The position numbers and the translations under genes were made by a program. A DNA stretch of 64,000 bases from Acidovorax_G lacteus (GTDB lineage: Bacteria; Pseudomonadota; Gammaproteobacteria; Burkholderiales; Burkholderiaceae_C): positions 1 through 64,000 of the forward strand of contig NZ_BAABEX010000028.1 of NCBI RefSeq assembly GCF_039540375.1. Direction: 5' to 3'. Shown here in pieces: positions 44,450-54,202 of the stretch. Below the pieces are notes generated by a model. It was not told the DNA's origin and did no database searches. It worked only from the letters and a program-made list of their open reading frames with translations. Positions within the stretch are counted from its first letter, which is position 1. Each line of letters begins with the position of its first letter.

Positions 44450-45250
44450 ATGACCCAAGCCTCTCTTTCTGCTGGCGTGGCGCTGGAGCTGCGCCGACTG
44501 AGCAAGCACTACGGCCCGCGCGAGGTGCTGCGCCACAACACCCTGCGCATCGAGCCCGGCGAGTTCGTGGCCATCGTGGGCCGCAGCGGCTGCGGCAAAA
44601 GCACGCTGCTGCGCCTGGTGGCCGGACTCGAAACGCCCACCGGCGGCGAGCTGCTGGCCGACGGCCAACCCACCCAGGGCCTGCACGACGACACGCGCAT
44701 CATGTTCCAGGACGCGCGCCTGCTGCCCTGGAAGCGCGTGATCGACAACGTGGCCCTCGGCCTGCCGGCAGCGCGGCGTGCCGATGCCGAAGCCGTGCTC
44801 TCCCAGGTGGGCCTGGGCGACCGCCTGGGCGACTGGCCGGCACGCCTGTCGGGCGGCCAGCGCCAGCGCGTGTCGCTGGCCCGTGCCCTGGTGCACCAGC
44901 CCAGGCTGCTGCTGCTCGACGAGCCGCTGGGCGCACTCGATGCGCTCACCCGCATCGAGATGCACGCCCTGATCGAGGGGCTGTGGAAGCGACGCGGCTT
45001 CACCGCGCTGCTCGTGACCCACGACGTGCAGGAGGCCGTGGCCCTGGCCGACCGCGTGCTGCTGATCGAAGACGGCGCAATTGCGCTGGACGAACGCATC
45101 GAGCTGCCGCGGCCGCGATCGCGCGGCGATGCGGCGTTTGCCGCGATCGAGAAACGCATTCTCGACCGCGTGCTGCAGATCCCCGACGCCCCTGCGCCCG
45201 ACCCGGCCTGGCCCGGTGTGGCCGCCCATGGCCTGCGCTGGGCCATCTGA
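44450..45250 (+). CDS. ssuB: Sulfonate ABC transporter ATPase
   Basis: ATPase of the sulfonate importer, 266 residues: Walker A GRSGCGKSTLL, Q loop FQDARLLPWK, signature LSGGQRQR, Walker B LLLLDEPLGALD, H loop VTHD. ATG 44450 is preferred over the ATG overlapping the ssuC stop (44435) because AGGAGG at 44438-44443 is correctly spaced. Confidence 0.95.
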   Translation: MTQASLSAGVALELRRLSKHYGPREVLRHNTLRIEPGEFVAIVGRSGCGKSTLLRLVAGLETPTGGELLADGQPTQGLHDDTRIMFQDARLLPWKRVIDNVALGLPAARRADAEAVLSQVGLGDRLGDWPARLSGGQRQRVSLARALVHQPRLLLLDEPLGALDALTRIEMHALIEGLWKRRGFTALLVTHDVQEAVALADRVLLIEDGAIALDERIELPRPRSRGDAAFAAIEKRILDRVLQIPDAPAPDPAWPGVAAHGLRWAI

Positions 45251-45294
45251 ACCGGTTTGCTTTTTTTGCTTTTTCAACCTCAAGGAGTTTTGTC

Positions 45295-45510
45295 ATGTCC
45301 ATCCAAGCCATCAACGTCCGCAACCAGTTCAAGGGCAAGGTCAAAGAAATCATCCGCGGCGATGTCGTGTCCGAAGTCGATGTCGAGACGCCCTGGGGCA
45401 TCGTCACCTCGGTCATCACCACCCGCTCGGTGGACGACCTGGCCCTCAAGGTCGGCTCCGAAGTCGTGGCCCTGGTGAAGTCCACCGAAGTCTCGCTGGC
45501 CAAGCTGTGA
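45295..45510 (+). CDS. Molbindin-like TOBE domain protein
   Basis: A 71-residue single Mop/TOBE domain protein: MSIQAINVRNQFKGKVKEI, then GIVTSVITTRSVDDLALKVG and VVALVKSTEVSLAKL. Molbindins bind molybdate or other oxyanions and assemble as hexamers. Its place in a sulfur operon may reflect molybdate/sulfate cross-talk or oxyanion storage. CAAGGAG precedes ATG 45295. Confidence 0.9.
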   Translation: MSIQAINVRNQFKGKVKEIIRGDVVSEVDVETPWGIVTSVITTRSVDDLALKVGSEVVALVKSTEVSLAKL

Positions 45511-45530
45511 GCCGCAGGGAGACACCGTCG

Positions 45531-46547
45531 ATGACGCCACGTACCTTGATGTCTCGCCGTGCCTGGGGGCAGCACGTGCTGGCAGGCGCTGCTGCGGCCG
45601 GGCTGCCCGGCTGGGCAGCGCCAGCCCTGGCGGCCGCTGCTTCGCCGGTGCCCGAGGTCTCGCGCATCCTGGTGGGGTTCGGCGCGGGCGGCGCCATCGA
45701 CGTGCTGGCGCGCCTGCTGGCCGACCGCATCGCGCCCCAGCTGGGTCCGTCGCACCGCATCGTGGTGGACAACCGGGCAGGCGCCAATGGGCAGATCGCG
45801 GCCCACGCGCTGCTGTCGGCCCCGGCCGATGGCAGCACCTATCTGATCACGCCATTGATCACCCCTGTGCTGTCGCAGCTCGTGTTCCAGAAGCCCGGCT
45901 ACGACCCCGCCGTGGACTTTGTGCCGGTGGGCCTGATTGCGCATTTCCAGTTTGCGCTGGCCGTCCCGGCCTCGCATCCCGCGCGATCGCTGGGCGAATT
46001 CATCGGCTGGCGCAAGGCCCATCCGGCACAGGCCAACTTTGGCAGTCCGGCGGCCGGCAGCCTGCCGCATTTCTTTGGTTTGCTCCTGGGCCGCGCGGCG
46101 GGTGTGGACCTGGTGCATGTGCCCTACAAGGGCGCCCCCGGGTTGTTCACCGATCTGGTCGGAGGCCGCCTGTCATCGGCGGTGGAAACCACCTCGGGGC
46201 TGCTGCCGCTGCACCGCGAGGGCAAGGTGCGCATCCTGGCGACGTTCACCGAGCGGCGCACGCCCGAAACGCCCGACGTGCCGTCCATCGTCGAAGCGGG
46301 CTACCCGCAGGCCAAGGGGAGCGGTTGGTTCAGCTTGTGGGCGCGCAAGGGCACGCCCCCTGCGGCGGTTGAGGCGGTGAACCGTGCGCTCAACAGCGCG
46401 CTGGCCGACCCTGCGCTGCGCACCCGTTTGGCCGAACTGGCCCTGGAGCCCGATCCGCGCAGCCCCCAGCAACTGGAGCAGCTGCGCCTGGCCGATCTGG
46501 CCCGCTGGCGTCCGGTCATCGAAGCCTCGGGCTTCAAGGCCGATTGA
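45531..46547 (+). CDS. Bug/TctC family periplasmic binding protein
   Basis: A 338-residue binding protein of the Bug family (tripartite tricarboxylate receptors), greatly expanded in beta-proteobacteria. The signal peptide has an SRRAW twin-arginine-like motif; family blocks are VDNRAGANGQIAAHALLSAP and VHVPYKGAPGLFTDLVGG. No TctA or TctB membrane partner is adjacent. Its ligand may be an organosulfur compound given the neighbours. Confidence 0.9.
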   Translation: MTPRTLMSRRAWGQHVLAGAAAAGLPGWAAPALAAAASPVPEVSRILVGFGAGGAIDVLARLLADRIAPQLGPSHRIVVDNRAGANGQIAAHALLSAPADGSTYLITPLITPVLSQLVFQKPGYDPAVDFVPVGLIAHFQFALAVPASHPARSLGEFIGWRKAHPAQANFGSPAAGSLPHFFGLLLGRAAGVDLVHVPYKGAPGLFTDLVGGRLSSAVETTSGLLPLHREGKVRILATFTERRTPETPDVPSIVEAGYPQAKGSGWFSLWARKGTPPAAVEAVNRALNSALADPALRTRLAELALEPDPRSPQQLEQLRLADLARWRPVIEASGFKAD

Positions 46548-46589
46548 GCCCTGATTGAGCGCTGTTTGCGATTGAGGATTTTTGCCCGC

Positions 46590-47927
46590 ATGGCTTCCCG
46601 TCCCCCCAACATTCTGTTCATCCTGGCCGACGATCTTGGCTGGGCCGACCTGGGCGTCTATGGCGCCACCGACCACCGCACGCCGCACCTGGATGCGCTG
46701 GCCGCACAGGGCGTGCGCTTTACCCAGGCGTATGCCAATTCGGCGGTCTGCTCGGCCACGCGCATCGCGCTGATGACCGGGCGCTACCAGTACCGCCTGC
46801 GTGCGGGGCTGGAGGAGCCCATCATCCTGCGTGACACCGGGCTCGGCCTGCCGCCCGAGCATCCAACGCTGCCTTCACTGCTGCAGGACGCGGGCTACGA
46901 CACGGCGCTGATCGGCAAGTGGCACCTGGGCCTGCCGCCGCTGTATGGCCCGCGCCGCAGTGGCTACGGGCACTTCTTTGGCAACCTGCATGGGGCCATC
47001 GACTACTTCACACACAAGCCCGGGGTGGGCGATCACGTCGAGCCCGACGTATGGGACGACGATGTGCGCACCCCCGTGCAGGGCTACTACACGCAGGTGC
47101 TGGCCGACCGCGCCAGCGCCTATCTGCGCGCGCCCGAGCGCCAGCACCGGCCATTTCTGCTGTCACTGCACTTCACTGCCCCGCACTGGCCCTGGGAGGG
47201 GCCGGGCGACGAGGCCGTGGCCCGTTCCCTGCGCGACCTGTTCCACTACGACGGCGGCAGCCTGCGCAAGTACGGTGAGATCGTCGAGGCGCTGGACGCG
47301 GCTGTGGGCCAGGTGCTGCAGGCGCTGCGTGATGCGGGGCTCGAAGACAACACCCTCGTGGTCTTCACCAGCGACAACGGTGGCGAGCGCTTTTCCAAGA
47401 CCTGGCCTTTTACGGGCCAGAAGACCGAGCTGCTCGAGGGCGGCTTGCGCGTGCCCACGCTGCTGCGCTGGCCGGCGCAACTGGCGCCGCAGGTGCAGAC
47501 ACAGGTGAGCATCACCCACGACTGGCTGCCCACGCTGCTGTCGGCTGCAGGCTTGTCGCCGCATCCGCAGTATCCGAGCGACGGTATCGACCTGCTGCCC
47601 GTGCTGCGCGGCCACGCCGACCCACAGCCGCGCACCCTGTACTGGCGCTACAAGGCCCAGGACCAGCGGGCCGTGCGCGAGGGCGACTGGAAGTACCTGC
47701 AGATCAACGGCAACGCCTTCCTGTTCAACCTGGCCGAAGACGAGCGTGAGCGGGCCAACCTGCGCGACCGCCATCCCGAGTTGCTGGCGCGCCTGCGCGC
47801 CCAGTGGGAGGCCTGGAACGCCGGCATGCTGCCCATCACGCCCGAGGTGCGCACGCACGGGGTGACGCCCGATATTCAGGCCGACCGCTACGTGCCTGCA
47901 CGCCTGCAGCGCGAGGGGGCCGCATGA
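46590..47927 (+). CDS. Sulfatase (alkaline phosphatase superfamily), cytoplasmic
   Basis: Hydrolyses sulfate esters to free sulfate. The 445-residue product begins NILFILADDLGWADLGVYG with the metal-binding Asp pair at 14-15. The formylglycine site is CSATR (residues 54-58), a C-x-A-x-R variant of the commoner C-x-P-x-R; GRYQYRLRAG follows. Another conserved block is HWPWEGPGDE. There is no signal peptide, so the substrate must be imported. Its stop overlaps the metN ATG. Confidence 0.9.
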   Translation: MASRPPNILFILADDLGWADLGVYGATDHRTPHLDALAAQGVRFTQAYANSAVCSATRIALMTGRYQYRLRAGLEEPIILRDTGLGLPPEHPTLPSLLQDAGYDTALIGKWHLGLPPLYGPRRSGYGHFFGNLHGAIDYFTHKPGVGDHVEPDVWDDDVRTPVQGYYTQVLADRASAYLRAPERQHRPFLLSLHFTAPHWPWEGPGDEAVARSLRDLFHYDGGSLRKYGEIVEALDAAVGQVLQALRDAGLEDNTLVVFTSDNGGERFSKTWPFTGQKTELLEGGLRVPTLLRWPAQLAPQVQTQVSITHDWLPTLLSAAGLSPHPQYPSDGIDLLPVLRGHADPQPRTLYWRYKAQDQRAVREGDWKYLQINGNAFLFNLAEDERERANLRDRHPELLARLRAQWEAWNAGMLPITPEVRTHGVTPDIQADRYVPARLQREGAA

Positions 47928-48964
47928 TCGCGCTGCACGGTATCCACCAGACCTATGCGGGTCCGCAAGGGCCAGTGCATGCGCTGCGCGGCATCGACCT
48001 GGAGGTGCGCGCGGGCGAAATCTTCGGGGTCATCGGGCGCAGCGGCGCGGGCAAAAGCTCGCTGGTGCGCACCATCAACCTGCTCAACCGTCCCACGCAG
48101 GGCCGGGTGCTGGTCAATGGGCAGGAACTCACGGCCCTGAACGGGGCCGGGTTGCGCGCGGCGCGGCGCGACATCGGCATGGTGTTCCAGCACTTCAACC
48201 TGCTGTCTTCGCGCACGGTGTACGACAACGTGGCCCTGCCGCTGGAGCTGGCCGGTGCCACGCGCGGCGAGATCCGCGCGCGGGTGCTGCCCCTGCTCGA
48301 ACTCGTGGGCCTGCAGGCGCTGGCCGACCGCTATCCCGCGCAGGTCAGTGGCGGGCAGAAGCAGCGCGTGGGCATTGCCCGTGCGCTGGCCAGCCGCCCG
48401 CGCGTGCTGCTGTCCGACGAAGCCACCTCGGCGCTGGACCCAGAAACCACCCGGTCCATCCTGGCGCTGCTGCTGCAGATCCAGCGCGAGCTGGGCCTGA
48501 CGGTGGTGCTGATCACGCACCAGATGCAGGTCATCAAGCAGGTGGCGCAGCGCCTGGCCGTGATGGAAGCCGGGCAGATCGTCGAGCAGGGCGAGACGCT
48601 GCAGGTCTTTCACCAGCCTGCGCACGAGGTCACGCAGCGCCTGCTCGACGATGTGGTGCCGCGCGAGCTGCCGGCTCCTGTGCTGGCGCGGGTGCGTGCC
48701 CTGCTGGGCGATCAGCCCACCCCCGACGCGCGGCTGCTGCGCCTGGTGTTTGCGGGCCGAGGGGCCGAGCAACCCTTGCTGTCGGATCTGGTGCGCCGCT
48801 TCGGGCTGGACCTGAACATCGTGCACGGCCAGATCGATGAGGTGCAGGGCCATCCGTTCGGCACGCTGGCCGTGCTGGCCCACGGGCAGGCTCCGCAGCG
48901 CGAGGCGGCCCTGGGCCACCTGCGCGATGCCGGGGTGCGTGTGGAGGAGGTGGCCTGTGCTTGA
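47924..48964 (+). CDS. metN: Methionine-type ABC transporter ATPase
   Basis: ATPase of the D/L-methionine importer family, 346 residues: Walker A GRSGAGKSSLV, signature VSGGQKQR, Walker B VLLSDEATSALD, and a C-terminal NIL domain (about residues 265-340) that in E. coli MetN binds methionine and inhibits transport. It overlaps the sulfatase stop by four bases, so transport and sulfatase are translationally linked. Confidence 0.93.
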   Translation: MIALHGIHQTYAGPQGPVHALRGIDLEVRAGEIFGVIGRSGAGKSSLVRTINLLNRPTQGRVLVNGQELTALNGAGLRAARRDIGMVFQHFNLLSSRTVYDNVALPLELAGATRGEIRARVLPLLELVGLQALADRYPAQVSGGQKQRVGIARALASRPRVLLSDEATSALDPETTRSILALLLQIQRELGLTVVLITHQMQVIKQVAQRLAVMEAGQIVEQGETLQVFHQPAHEVTQRLLDDVVPRELPAPVLARVRALLGDQPTPDARLLRLVFAGRGAEQPLLSDLVRRFGLDLNIVHGQIDEVQGHPFGTLAVLAHGQAPQREAALGHLRDAGVRVEEVACA

Positions 48965-49631
48965 GTGGTGGACCACCCATTTCCCGCCCGCGCTGCGCGA
49001 GCTGTTCCTCACCTCGGCCTGGGAGACGCTGCTGATGGTGGGCCTGTCGGGCCTGGCCGGGGCGGTGCTGGGCATCCCCTTGGGCGTGCTGCTGCGCCTG
49101 ACCGACCGGGGCGGTGTGCTCGAACAGCCCACGTTCCACCGGGTGGCGGGCGGCATCGTCAATGCCGTGCGTTCCACGCCGTTCATCATCCTGCTCGTGG
49201 CGATCATTCCGTTCACGCGCTGGCTGGTGGGCTCGTCCATCGGCACGGCTGCGGCGGTGGTACCGCTGACCATTGCCGCGGCCCCGTTCGTGGCGCGCCT
49301 GGTGGAGGCCTCGCTGCGCGAGGTGGACCCGGGCCTGATCGAGGCCGCGCAGGCCATGGGCGCCAGCACCTCGCAGATCGTCTTCAAGGTGCTGCTGCCC
49401 GAGGCCGTACCCGGCATCGTGGCCGGGCTCACGATCACGCTGGTGAGCCTGACCGGCTACTCGGCCATGGCCGGAGCCATCGGCGGCGGCGGCCTGGGCG
49501 ACCTGGGCATCCGCTACGGCTACCAGCGCTTTCTGCCCGAGGTGATGCTCGCCGTCGTGCTGCTGCTCATCGTATTCGTGCAGGCCATGCAGAGCCTGGG
49601 CGACTGGCTGGTGCGCCGACTGCGCCACTGA
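48957..49631 (+). CDS. metI: Methionine-type ABC transporter permease
   Basis: Permease, 224 residues, with about five membrane segments and the coupling loop EAAQAMGASTSQIVFKVLLP. The start is a GTG at 48957 (MLEWWTTHFPPALRELFL), overlapping the metN stop by eight bases, with GGAGGAGG just upstream. Confidence 0.92.
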   Translation: MLEWWTTHFPPALRELFLTSAWETLLMVGLSGLAGAVLGIPLGVLLRLTDRGGVLEQPTFHRVAGGIVNAVRSTPFIILLVAIIPFTRWLVGSSIGTAAAVVPLTIAAAPFVARLVEASLREVDPGLIEAAQAMGASTSQIVFKVLLPEAVPGIVAGLTITLVSLTGYSAMAGAIGGGGLGDLGIRYGYQRFLPEVMLAVVLLLIVFVQAMQSLGDWLVRRLRH

Positions 49632-49717
49632 GCCCCGCTCCCCGCGCTGCGCACGCCCCGTTTTCGTTTCCCCCTTTCTTGTTCTTTGGTTGCTTCTTTT
49701 GGATGGAGATATTTCCC

Positions 49718-50521
<804 letters not shown>

Positions 50522-50568
50522 CGCCCAGGCGCCAGTCCTGCACCGTTCCCTGCTTCAAGGAGCCCGCC

Positions 50569-51936
50569 ATGTCCGATACCCCGCGCCAGATGCACCTGGG
50601 CGCCTTCCTCTATGGCGTGGGCCACCACCTCGCGGCCTGGCGCCATCCGCAGGTGGACCCGGCTGCCCATACCCGCCTGGCCGACCTGCGCCGCTGGGCG
50701 CAGCTGGCCGAGGCCGCGCATTTCGACGCCGTGTTCCTGGCCGACAACGTGGGCCTGCCCGATGCGCCGCCCGAGGTGTTGTCGCGCAATGCGCCGCCGC
50801 ACCTGTTCGACCCGCTGCTCGTGCAGGCCGCGCTGGCGTCGGCCACCGAGCGCATCGGCCTGGTGGCCACGGTGTCTACCACCTACCTGCCGCCCTACCA
50901 CCTGGCGCGCAAGTTCGCCACGCTCGACCACCTGAGCGGCGGGCGCAGCGGCTGGAACCTGGTCACCTCGGGCTCGGAGTTCGAGGCGCGCTGCTTCGGG
51001 CTGCCGCACCAGCTCGAACATGCCGAGCGCTACCGCATCGCACACGAGTACGTGCAGGTGGTGCGCGACCTGTGGGACACCTGGGAGGACGACGCCTTTG
51101 TGCGCGACGCCGCTGCGGGCCAGTACTTCCGGCCCGATGCACTGCACCGCGTGCACCACCAGGGGCGCAAGTTTGCGGTGCAGGGCGGTCTGCAGGCGCC
51201 GCGCCCGCCGCAGGGCTACCCGGTGCTGGTGCAGGCCGGCTCGTCTGACGACGGGCAGGAGCTGGCCGCCGCCACGGCCGAGCTGGTGTTCACCGCGCAG
51301 CAGACGGTGCAGGAGGCGCGGACCTTCTACCAGTCGCTGAAGGGGCGGCTGGCCGCTCATGGGCGCGGGCCCGACGCGCTCAAGATCCTGCCCGGCGTGT
51401 CGCCCTATGTAGGCCGCAGCGAGCAGGAGGCGCGCGAGAAGTACGAGCAGCTCCAGAGCCTGATCGACCCCGTGGTGGGCGTGGGCCTGGTGTCGGCTTT
51501 CCTGGGCCATGTGGACCTGTCGCACTACCCGCTCGACGGCCCCTTCCCGGCCGACCTGCCCGTGGGCGAGGGCTGGAAGAGCCGCCATGCGCTGTTCAAC
51601 GCCCTGGCGCAGCGCGAAGGGCTCACGCTGCGCCAGCTTTCGCAGCGCGTGGCCACCGGCCGCGGCCACTGGACGCTGGTGGGCACGCCCGTGCAGATTG
51701 CCGACGAACTGGAGCACTGGTTCCGCACGGGTGCGGCCGACGGCTTCAACGTGCTGTCGCCCACGCTGCCGCACGGGCTGGAAGACTTTGCCACGCTGGT
51801 GGTGCCCGAGCTGCAGCGCCGAGGCCTGTTCCGCACCCGCTACCAGGGCCGCACGCTGCGCGAGCACCTGGGCCTGCCACGGCCCGTCCACCCGGCGGCG
51901 GCTGCCCGCAACGCCACGGCGCTGGCCGCAGCCTGA
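50569..51936 (+). CDS. LLM-class flavin-dependent monooxygenase (NtaA/SnaA/DszA type)
   Basis: FMNH2-dependent monooxygenase, 455 residues, of the family that includes DszA, NtaA and SnaA. Typical stretches are MHLGAFLYGVGHHLAAWRHP and ATVSTTYLPPYHLARKFATL, then SGGRSGWNLVTS. It probably oxidises an organosulfur compound (sulfone, sulfonate or thioether) imported by the neighbouring transporters, with SsuE as reductase; the substrate is not identifiable. ATG 50569 follows CAAGGAGCCC. Confidence 0.88.
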   Translation: MSDTPRQMHLGAFLYGVGHHLAAWRHPQVDPAAHTRLADLRRWAQLAEAAHFDAVFLADNVGLPDAPPEVLSRNAPPHLFDPLLVQAALASATERIGLVATVSTTYLPPYHLARKFATLDHLSGGRSGWNLVTSGSEFEARCFGLPHQLEHAERYRIAHEYVQVVRDLWDTWEDDAFVRDAAAGQYFRPDALHRVHHQGRKFAVQGGLQAPRPPQGYPVLVQAGSSDDGQELAAATAELVFTAQQTVQEARTFYQSLKGRLAAHGRGPDALKILPGVSPYVGRSEQEAREKYEQLQSLIDPVVGVGLVSAFLGHVDLSHYPLDGPFPADLPVGEGWKSRHALFNALAQREGLTLRQLSQRVATGRGHWTLVGTPVQIADELEHWFRTGAADGFNVLSPTLPHGLEDFATLVVPELQRRGLFRTRYQGRTLREHLGLPRPVHPAAAARNATALAAA

Positions 51937-51989
51937 TGGACCGCTGATCCGCCCCCTGATCCGTATGCAACAACGAAAGGACCGATCCC

Positions 51990-53285
51990 ATGTCTTCTGC
52001 GTGGAAGTTTGAAACCCGCTCCGTGCACGCCGGTTACCGGCCCGACCCCACCACACGCGCCGTGGCCGTGCCCATTTACCAAACGGCCGCGTACGCGTTC
52101 GACAGCGCGCAGCACGGTGCCGACCTGTTCGACCTGAAGGTGCCGGGCAACATCTACACCCGCATCATGAACCCCACGCAGGACGTGCTGGAGCAGCGCG
52201 TGGCGGCACTGGAAGGCGGCATTGCGGCGCTGGCGCTGGCCTCGGGGCAGGCGGCCGTGACCTACGCCATCCAGACCATTGCCGAGGCCGGGGACAACAT
52301 CGTCTCCAGCACCGCGCTGTACGGCGGCACCTACAACCTGCTGGCGCACACGTTGCCGCAGTTCGGCATCACCACGCGCTTTGCCGACCACCGCAATCCC
52401 GCCAGCTTCGAGCCGCTGATCGACGCACGCACCAAGGCGATCTTTGTCGAGTCCATCGGCAATCCGCAGGGCAATATCACCGACATCGCGGCCGTGGCCG
52501 CCATCGCCCATCGGCACGGCGTGCCGCTGATCGTGGACAACACCGTGGCGTCGCCCTACCTGCTGCGCCCCATCGAGCACGGGGCCGACATCGTGGTGCA
52601 TTCGCTCACCAAGTACCTGGGCGGGCACGGCACCAGCATCGGCGGGGCCATCGTGGACAGCGGCAAGTTTCCGTGGGCCGAGCACAAGGAGCGCTTCAAG
52701 CGCCTGAACGAGCCCGACGTGAGCTACCACGGCGTGGTCTATACCGAGGCGCTGGGCCCAGCCGCCTACATCGGCCGCGCGCGCGTGGTGCCGCTGCGCA
52801 ACACGGGCGCGGCGATCTCGCCGTTCAACGCCTTCCTGATCCTGCAAGGTATCGAGACCCTCGCCTTGCGCATGGAGCGCATCAACGCCAACACGCTGCG
52901 CGTGGCGCAGTTCCTGGCGCAGCACGCGCGCGTGGGCTGGGTCAACTACGCGGGCCTGCCCCATCACCCCGACCATGCGCTGGCGCAGCGCTATCTGGGC
53001 GGCCAGGCTTCGGGCCTGCTCACCTTTGGCGTCAAGCCGCGCGAAGGCGACGGCCGTGCCGCCGGGGCGCGGTTCCTGGATGCGCTGCAGCTCTTCACAC
53101 GGCTGGTGAACATCGGCGATGCGAAGTCGCTGGCCACGCACCCGGCCTCGACCACGCACCGCCAGCTCTCGCCAGAGGAACTGGTGCGGGCTGGAGTGCC
53201 CGAGGATGCGGTGCGGCTATCGGTGGGGATTGAGCACATCGACGATTTGCTGGCCGATCTGGAGCAGGCGTTGGCGGCGGTTTGA
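51990..53285 (+). CDS. metY: O-acetylhomoserine (thiol)-lyase
   Basis: PLP enzyme that makes homocysteine from O-acetylhomoserine and sulfide. The 431-residue product has the PLP-lysine motif VVHSLTKYLGGHGTSIGG and the N-terminal ETRSVHAGYRPDPTTRAVAV typical of MetY. It closes the sulfur cluster: sulfide from sulfonate or sulfate reduction can be fixed here. The palindromic element begins 16 bases after its stop. Confidence 0.95.
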   Translation: MSSAWKFETRSVHAGYRPDPTTRAVAVPIYQTAAYAFDSAQHGADLFDLKVPGNIYTRIMNPTQDVLEQRVAALEGGIAALALASGQAAVTYAIQTIAEAGDNIVSSTALYGGTYNLLAHTLPQFGITTRFADHRNPASFEPLIDARTKAIFVESIGNPQGNITDIAAVAAIAHRHGVPLIVDNTVASPYLLRPIEHGADIVVHSLTKYLGGHGTSIGGAIVDSGKFPWAEHKERFKRLNEPDVSYHGVVYTEALGPAAYIGRARVVPLRNTGAAISPFNAFLILQGIETLALRMERINANTLRVAQFLAQHARVGWVNYAGLPHHPDHALAQRYLGGQASGLLTFGVKPREGDGRAAGARFLDALQLFTRLVNIGDAKSLATHPASTTHRQLSPEELVRAGVPEDAVRLSVGIEHIDDLLADLEQALAAV

Positions 53286-53422
53286 GGGGGAGGGGAATGG
53301 CTTCTCGTGCTTTTGAATCAAGCACGAGTAGCTATCAGATTTATAGCGTTTTCTTGGTTTGGCGGTTGTGGGCCGCTGGGGTATGTTGCGTTCCGAGGCC
53401 GGGATGTGCGCCCGGCGGCGCA

Positions 53423-53456
53423 GTGACTTTCTTTTGGGTCGCCAAAAGAAAGTCAC
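53423..53456 (+). repeat. Local hairpin in left arm of the palindromic element
   Basis: GTGACTTTCTTTTGG and CCAAAAGAAAGTCAC form a perfect 15-bp stem with loop GTCG. It differs from the right-arm hairpin at four positions, each compensated on the other side of the stem. Confidence 0.9.
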
Positions 53457-54004
53457 CAAAGAAAAGGCGACCCTACAGGCTGCGACCCCAGCCGCACTGT
53501 CGTGCGTCTGGGGCAACCTGCGGTGCTCGCGCCTGGGGTGCGCCGCATAACTCACTTCGCGCCTGGGGCGCTGCGTTCGGACAAATGCGGCGAGCTAGAA
53601 GGACGAAGCCTGCGTGTCCTGCGGCACGCAGGCCACCCCAGGCGCTGCGCTCCTCGGCGCATCCTGAAGGGGGGTGGGAGCGGGCCATTGCTGCGCTCGG
53701 CCCAACGGGGGCACCACCGCTGTGGGCTTATCCATCGCCAGCCGAGCGTGGTGCGACCGGGGTCGGCGTCACTGCGCAGCAGCAGCCGACTGCTGCCCTT
53801 CCCCTCGGCTGCGACGAGGAGCGCAGGGCGCGGGGCGAGCGGGTGTGCCGCAGGACACACCCGCATCGTGGACTGACTTGCTGCGGTTGTCCGAGCGGAG
53901 CGCGATCAGCGCGCAGCGAGTTCCGCAGCACGCCCTGTGACCGAGCACCGCAGGGTGCCCGGAGCGAAGCGCAGGGACGCAGACGTGGGGTCGCCTTTTC
54001 TTTG

Positions 54005-54038
54005 CCTTCTTTCTTTTGGCGATCCAAAAGAAAGAAGG
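54005..54038 (+). repeat. Local hairpin in right arm of the palindromic element
   Basis: CCTTCTTTCTTTTGG and CCAAAAGAAAGAAGG form a perfect 15-bp stem with loop CGAT, the right-arm counterpart of the stem at 53423-53456. Confidence 0.9.
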
Positions 54039-54129
54039 TGCGCCGCCGGGCGCACATCCCGGCCCCGGAATACAGCACAAACCAGCAGCCAACTATCGCC
54101 AACACAGTCAAACGCTATGAATTTCATAG

Positions 54130-54160
54130 CTGCTTGTGCTTGAATAACAAGCACAAGCAG
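54130..54160 (+). repeat. Interspersed repeat hairpin at right end of the element
   Basis: CTGCTTGTGCTT and AAGCACAAGCAG form a perfect 12-bp stem around GAATAAC, preceded by GCTATGAATTTCATAGC. At the left end the equivalent is CTCGTGCTT / AAGCACGAG (53303-53328). Confidence 0.85.
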
Positions 54161-54202
54161 CCCGTTCGGCTCAAATTCCCTGCGAAGTCTTCACCAGCCC
54201 GC

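Larger units (their letters stand above)
53301..54160. mobile_element. 860-bp palindromic non-coding element (MITE-like)
   Basis: The whole stretch is one long imperfect inverted repeat centred near 53730. A perfect 26-bp arm match is 53397-53422 with 54039-54064. Outer ends are the interspersed two-hairpin repeat in opposite orientations. Each arm carries a perfect 15-bp local hairpin (53423-53456 and 54005-54038). Inner segments also match in reverse, for example GTGTCCTGCGGCACGCAGG near 53611 with its counterpart near 53845. No transposase is encoded. Long open frames across it are not protein-like. It separates metY from the convergent DUF4130 gene. Confidence 0.8.

Noticed and set aside
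49632..49717. SAM riboswitch or other RNA switch ahead of metQ, and likewise ahead of metN or metY
   Set aside because: The gap before metQ is short and pyrimidine-rich with no recognisable riboswitch core; metN and metI overlap upstream genes, leaving no leader.
53301..54160. Insertion sequence with transposase
   Set aside because: Inverted ends are present, but no frame between them resembles a transposase and the interior is itself palindromic.
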